A stretch of DNA of 64,000 nucleotides from positions 59,771,541 to 59,835,540 of the forward strand of contig JAOANR010000004.1 in NCBI GenBank assembly GCA_030278955.1, in the 5' to 3' direction. The notes under the pieces were generated by a model. It searched no databases and was not told the DNA's origin. It saw only the letters and a list, made by a program, of their open reading frames with translations. Source of the DNA: Hygrophila difformis. Its lineage: Eukaryota > Streptophyta > Magnoliopsida > Lamiales > Acanthaceae. The first letter of the stretch is position 1, and the number at the start of each line of letters is the position of its first letter. A program made the translations under genes and the position numbers. Of this stretch, positions 60,085 through 64,000 are shown piece by piece.

Positions 60085-63000
60085 TCACACACTCACGGCT
60101 TCCTCTGCATCAACTGCACTTTTTCGTTTGTCAGATGTCATGCGTTCCCGTGGTTCAGTCATTTTTCCATCAGCTCTCTTATTTCTGCTGGCGATGCTTT
60201 TACCTTCGGAATGCCTAGGCACGTTCCGCTGCATTATACGCACCGGTATTCCACCCAAATCAAAGTCTTCCTTCAGTGACTTTGTTAAGAATCTGAGCTC
60301 TGTATCTGAAAGCTGGACCCTTCCACTCACAAATGCAACAAATGTTGGTGGCCGTGCCTTCACCTGCGTGAAGTATTTTATCTTGGGTTGGGCAGATTGA
60401 TCTTTCCAAGAATGGCGGCTCATAACCTACACATCCAGCAAAGTTAGAAAATGACGAGTAACAAATTTGAATGCGCGTGCATAAGTTAGTAGTATTGTTT
60501 TAGCAAACCTTGCGTAACCAGCGGTTAAGACGAGCAGTGGGCAACCGACAACACCATTTTTCGTATGTGTCAATAACTTGACGCATCACTGCCAGCCGGC
60601 CTTTTCCCTCAAGTGCAGAAACAAACACCACGGGTATCCCAGTCACCTGCCAGCCAGTTTTTCCATTAACGCAATACTTATGTATACAATTTCCTAGAGA
60701 ACCGTAACAAGCTCGAGTTTCCTAACCAACACATTTTTTAAAAAGAAATTGATGAGACTGAGAAATTAGAGACATCAAGGAGAAAAGGCAATAAAATATA
60801 GGAATACACAGGAATAAACCAATGATCTGATTAAACCATTAACAATGCATAGCCTTTCAATAGTAACAATATGATAACTCCAATTTATGAACTTTCTCCA
60901 TCAAAAGGACAAAATTACTGGCAATCACTCGGGAAGACAAAAATCACAAAATTATGGATAAGGTCGTATCAACAGTATAATATGACATCACTTGGCAGGA
61001 GCCTGAAAGTCAAACATAGAATCTTTCTTGTCAAAACAAATTACACCTGCCTTTCATCCCCCAATCCCCACCATAAAATACCCAGACAGAGTCTAGTAGT
61101 AATATCAACCCTAGTGTTTTTGAACATTCTCATCTGCCTAATCTGCTATTTGACCTCCCAAAGAATGTGTCATGGACATAAATAGATAAGTACATTTTTC
61201 AGGTACAAATCTATCTCAGCAAATCCTAAAACAGCCTACGTGATGTTTATTATTCAAGATAATGTGGAAAGTTTCCTATTGTCTCAACTAACCTGGGGTA
61301 TAACAGTCTGAACTTCTTCAGGTACAGCATTGACGACGCTCTGGTACATCTTTGAATTGTGTTTTCCTTTCAAAAGATCCATCTTGTTCACCACAACAAC
61401 CAAACCTCGCCCTTCTTCAACTGCTCTCCTGGCTATGACCACTTCTGCATGCTTCATGCTCCTCTTAGCTCTTGCTATCTACTCAGAAACCACATACAAC
61501 ATAGAATGTCGAAGCTTTTACATGTTTTAAAACAAAATAACATAATACTACAAGAATATACCACAGCAAAACAACAACAGGCTTTGTACACAACTTCAAG
61601 TCCCAAGGACTTGGGTTTAGGGAAGCAGATGGCTACCTCTGGCCCATACCCACAATAAAGGGACTGGTGGAAGGGCATGAAAAAAAAGAAGAAAAAGAGG
61701 GGTTTACTGAATAATCCAGGACATTAGACAAACTGCTGAGAAAATAAATTCATGATATTCTGTCAGACAACCAGATGAATCATACATATATTGCACATTA
61801 TTTCAGAATAATTACCCCATGAATAATTTGGTATAGCTAGCCTAAATTGATGCAATGCTAATAAGAAGATTGATTTTGAAAGTATAATTAAAGAAATTTG
61901 ACTTACAGTCTGCATTGTAAATCATCAAGTGACTCACAGATGCCAAAAAAACACAAATCTTCTAGAGGAAAAAGTGGTGACGATGTGTAACAAGTTTCAT
62001 TGCTCACCCCAAAATATATATTCTAGTAATATATTTAGCAGTATAATAGCAATGAGGAAATGAAAAGGATTTCAATTCTATTTGTTTTGCTTTAGTCATC
62101 ACAAAAAACATTGGAAAGTGTTCTTTGCTTTATATAAGCTTGCCTTCATATAAATGGTGTCACAAACAACATATAAATTATCATAACTAGTTAACCCAAC
62201 AAACAAACAATTGTGATATATTAAAAACGGACTAGAGCCATTTATGATAACTTGGTACTCAAACTATGTATTTCATACAGTATTATATAAAACAGACCTC
62301 TTCGGCATCCAGAACTAATGCAACAACATGAGCCCTCATGAGATGTTTTCTTGATTGCACAATGCTCAAGGATGATGGGCCTTTGTCCTGTTTCGTTCTC
62401 TCCAACCAACCTGCAGTGTCAACCTGACCAGATATATTCATAAGTGCGAAAATGAAATACCCCTATTGTACTTATCAGAAATTGGCAAAAACAATAGTGA
62501 ATTGAAATTTTAAACAGGATCCAAATTAATTTTCTAACATTAAGAACCACTGTGAAAACTACATATATTCCACCATTCCAGCCATATCTCAACTAAAATG
62601 TATGTGAAGTAAAGGAACATGAAGTGAACCTCATTCGCATGGTAATGAGAAAAGAACACGCATAGAGAACTAGCAAAAGTAGTGAATAAACACATATTAA
62701 CTTTCACTTTTTAATGCTTAAGACATAGATGAAGTATAAAAATTCCATCATAACATGCCAACATCTCTTATAAGGAATATACATGAATGATTAGATACTC
62801 ACAAGATATATGTTTCTCCCTTCATATTGAAATTGAACCCGAATTGAATCTCTTGTTAAACCAGCTTCTGGCCCAACCAAAACTCGATTTTCTTGTATTA
62901 TTGCATTAAGCAATGTAGACTTCCCTACATTTGGCCTCCCAACAATAGCCAGCTGTAATGAATGTTTGGGGTCAACAATCTCCTCGCCATCCGAATTACC

Positions 63001-64000
63001 CTTTATATCTTCATTCAGAACTGGAGGTTCAAAGAGCATTCCATAATCAGGGATCAAGCTCCAATTAACAGTATCGAATAAGTCAAGCAGATTGACAGAG
63101 AAGATAACTGGCAGATGTTACTCATCTGAAGGGAAAAATTTTCAATTTTCAATACTGGGTTTAAGCTTCAGATAATGACTTATTCCAAATATTTTGAAAA
63201 ACCTACACCTCAAAAATGTTTTACCACTTATCCTGTGAAAAAAAAAAAAAAAATCATCTTGAAATAAGAAAGCAGCTCAAGACCCATGCTTTAACATAAT
63301 TTAATCAAATGCTTATTGCATTGTTCAACAATAGAAATATGTTAAAGGCCTACTGCATCACAAGCCAATAAAGCACCGATAGGAAATATAAAAACGTCAT
63401 AAAATAATGTATCTTGTGTGCTTGAGACCTAACGACCTATATACAGTTGCAACTATAGCAAACAGCTTGGTGAGAGTTGCTTTCTGTATTTTATTCCAGA
63501 TTGTGTTACTTCTATAGCTTCTCCATTTTTGATGCTCTACGTTGACGACATAATGTTCTATAGATACACCTAACTTAGCATGAAAACATCTTGAAGTTCC
63601 AACACCAGGCATATTTTAAAGTTCCTATGAATCCAATGAGTTCTTAGTTCTTACAAATCATTCATACCATAAAAGACACCTAAGAATACAACACATAAAC
63701 AGCACCATGCAGATCCACATGAAACTTATAAGCCAGAGCTTTGAGTGTCTAACCATCCATGTGCTGCAGAACATAGCCCTCAAGTGATAGCCTCAATGCT
63801 TCATAGAGCTCTGTCATTCCAAATCCAGTTTCAGCAGATAATGCAATTGGATCACCAAAACCTAATGTATAAGCTTCACCAGCAGCAGAAGCAAGAGAAC
63901 CAGAAACATCATCAAGCAACTCAGCTTTATTCATTACCACAATAGTCTCCATATCAGGTGCTCGTTTTCTCAACCACTTTCCAACATCCAGATCCATTGG
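60085..64000 (-). CDS. Der/EngA-type double GTPase, 3' part (organellar)
   Basis: Six exons are visible: >64000-63754, 63107-62803, 62423-62298, 61478-61293, 60646-60509 and 60426-60085. They encode about 380 residues, and the 5' end is outside the window. The first exon holds the end of GTPase domain 1 (G4-like NKAELL, G5-like ALSAETG). Domain 2 is complete: G1 GRPNVGKST, G3 DTAGW, G4 NKMD and G5 VSALEGKG. The C-terminal KH-like domain includes PTFVAFVSGRVQLSD and GIPVRIMQRN. The tail is basic and acidic mixed. Der proteins assist large-ribosomal-subunit assembly. It resembles the Arabidopsis At5g39960 branch rather than the plastid EMB2738 branch; organelle targeting is inferred. An upstream TAA rules out a further-5' acceptor for the 63,107 exon. 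Confidence 0.9.

Overview
The window is nuclear DNA of a flowering plant, most likely a eudicot. Genes are split by many short GT-AG introns, intergenic DNA is AT-rich, and plant transposon families (MITEs, tRNA-derived SINEs, LINE, Mutator-like and hAT-like elements) fill the gaps. Every protein I recognise has its closest remembered relatives in angiosperms. Nothing viral or bacterial was seen. Exon coordinates below were worked out by hand from splice-site consensus and reading-frame phase; gene identities come from memory of plant protein families, without database searches.

Region 1 (1-16,870): a Gypsy-type LTR fragment with an antisense reading frame at the left edge, then a tandem array of subfamily LRR-VIII-1 receptor kinases of the HPCA1/CARD1 type. 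There are two intact 19-exon genes (2,291-8,079 and 10,074-14,545; 947 and 953 residues) and a collapsed third copy (15,667-16,660).

Region 2 (16,875-18,281): a single-exon Golgi-type methyltransferase (ICA-like, possibly acting on pectin) lies tail-to-tail with the pseudogene.

Region 3 (18,300-28,360): a transposon-rich stretch. Its centrepiece is a four-layer nest: a Mutator-like foldback element holding a Stowaway MITE, which is itself split by a hAT-like element, next to a palindromic insert. LINE and SINE copies follow.

Region 4 (28,362-46,076): a START-domain protein and a cinnamoyl-CoA-reductase-like gene on the minus strand, then a YacP/NYN-domain nuclease, a short 2-oxoglutarate dioxygenase and TFIIIC subunit 5 (GTF3C5) on the plus strand.

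Region 5 (46,077-55,267): about 9 kb of gene-free DNA with PIF/Harbinger-like MITEs, SINEs, a perfect hairpin, an AT microsatellite and two extreme homopolymer tracts.

Region 6 (55,268-64,000): a NAC transcription factor of the LOV1/ANAC035 type and, on the minus strand, the 3' part of a Der-type double GTPase running off the window edge.

The genes do not form an operon-like system. The order CCR-like, YacP, NAC035-like resembles a block on Arabidopsis chromosome 2 as I remember it (At2g02400, At2g02410, At2g02450). No wholly new biochemical system is evident. The most interesting material is the degenerating HPCA1-like array with altered cysteine spacing, the nested transposon complex with clean target-site duplications, and several well-bounded small elements.
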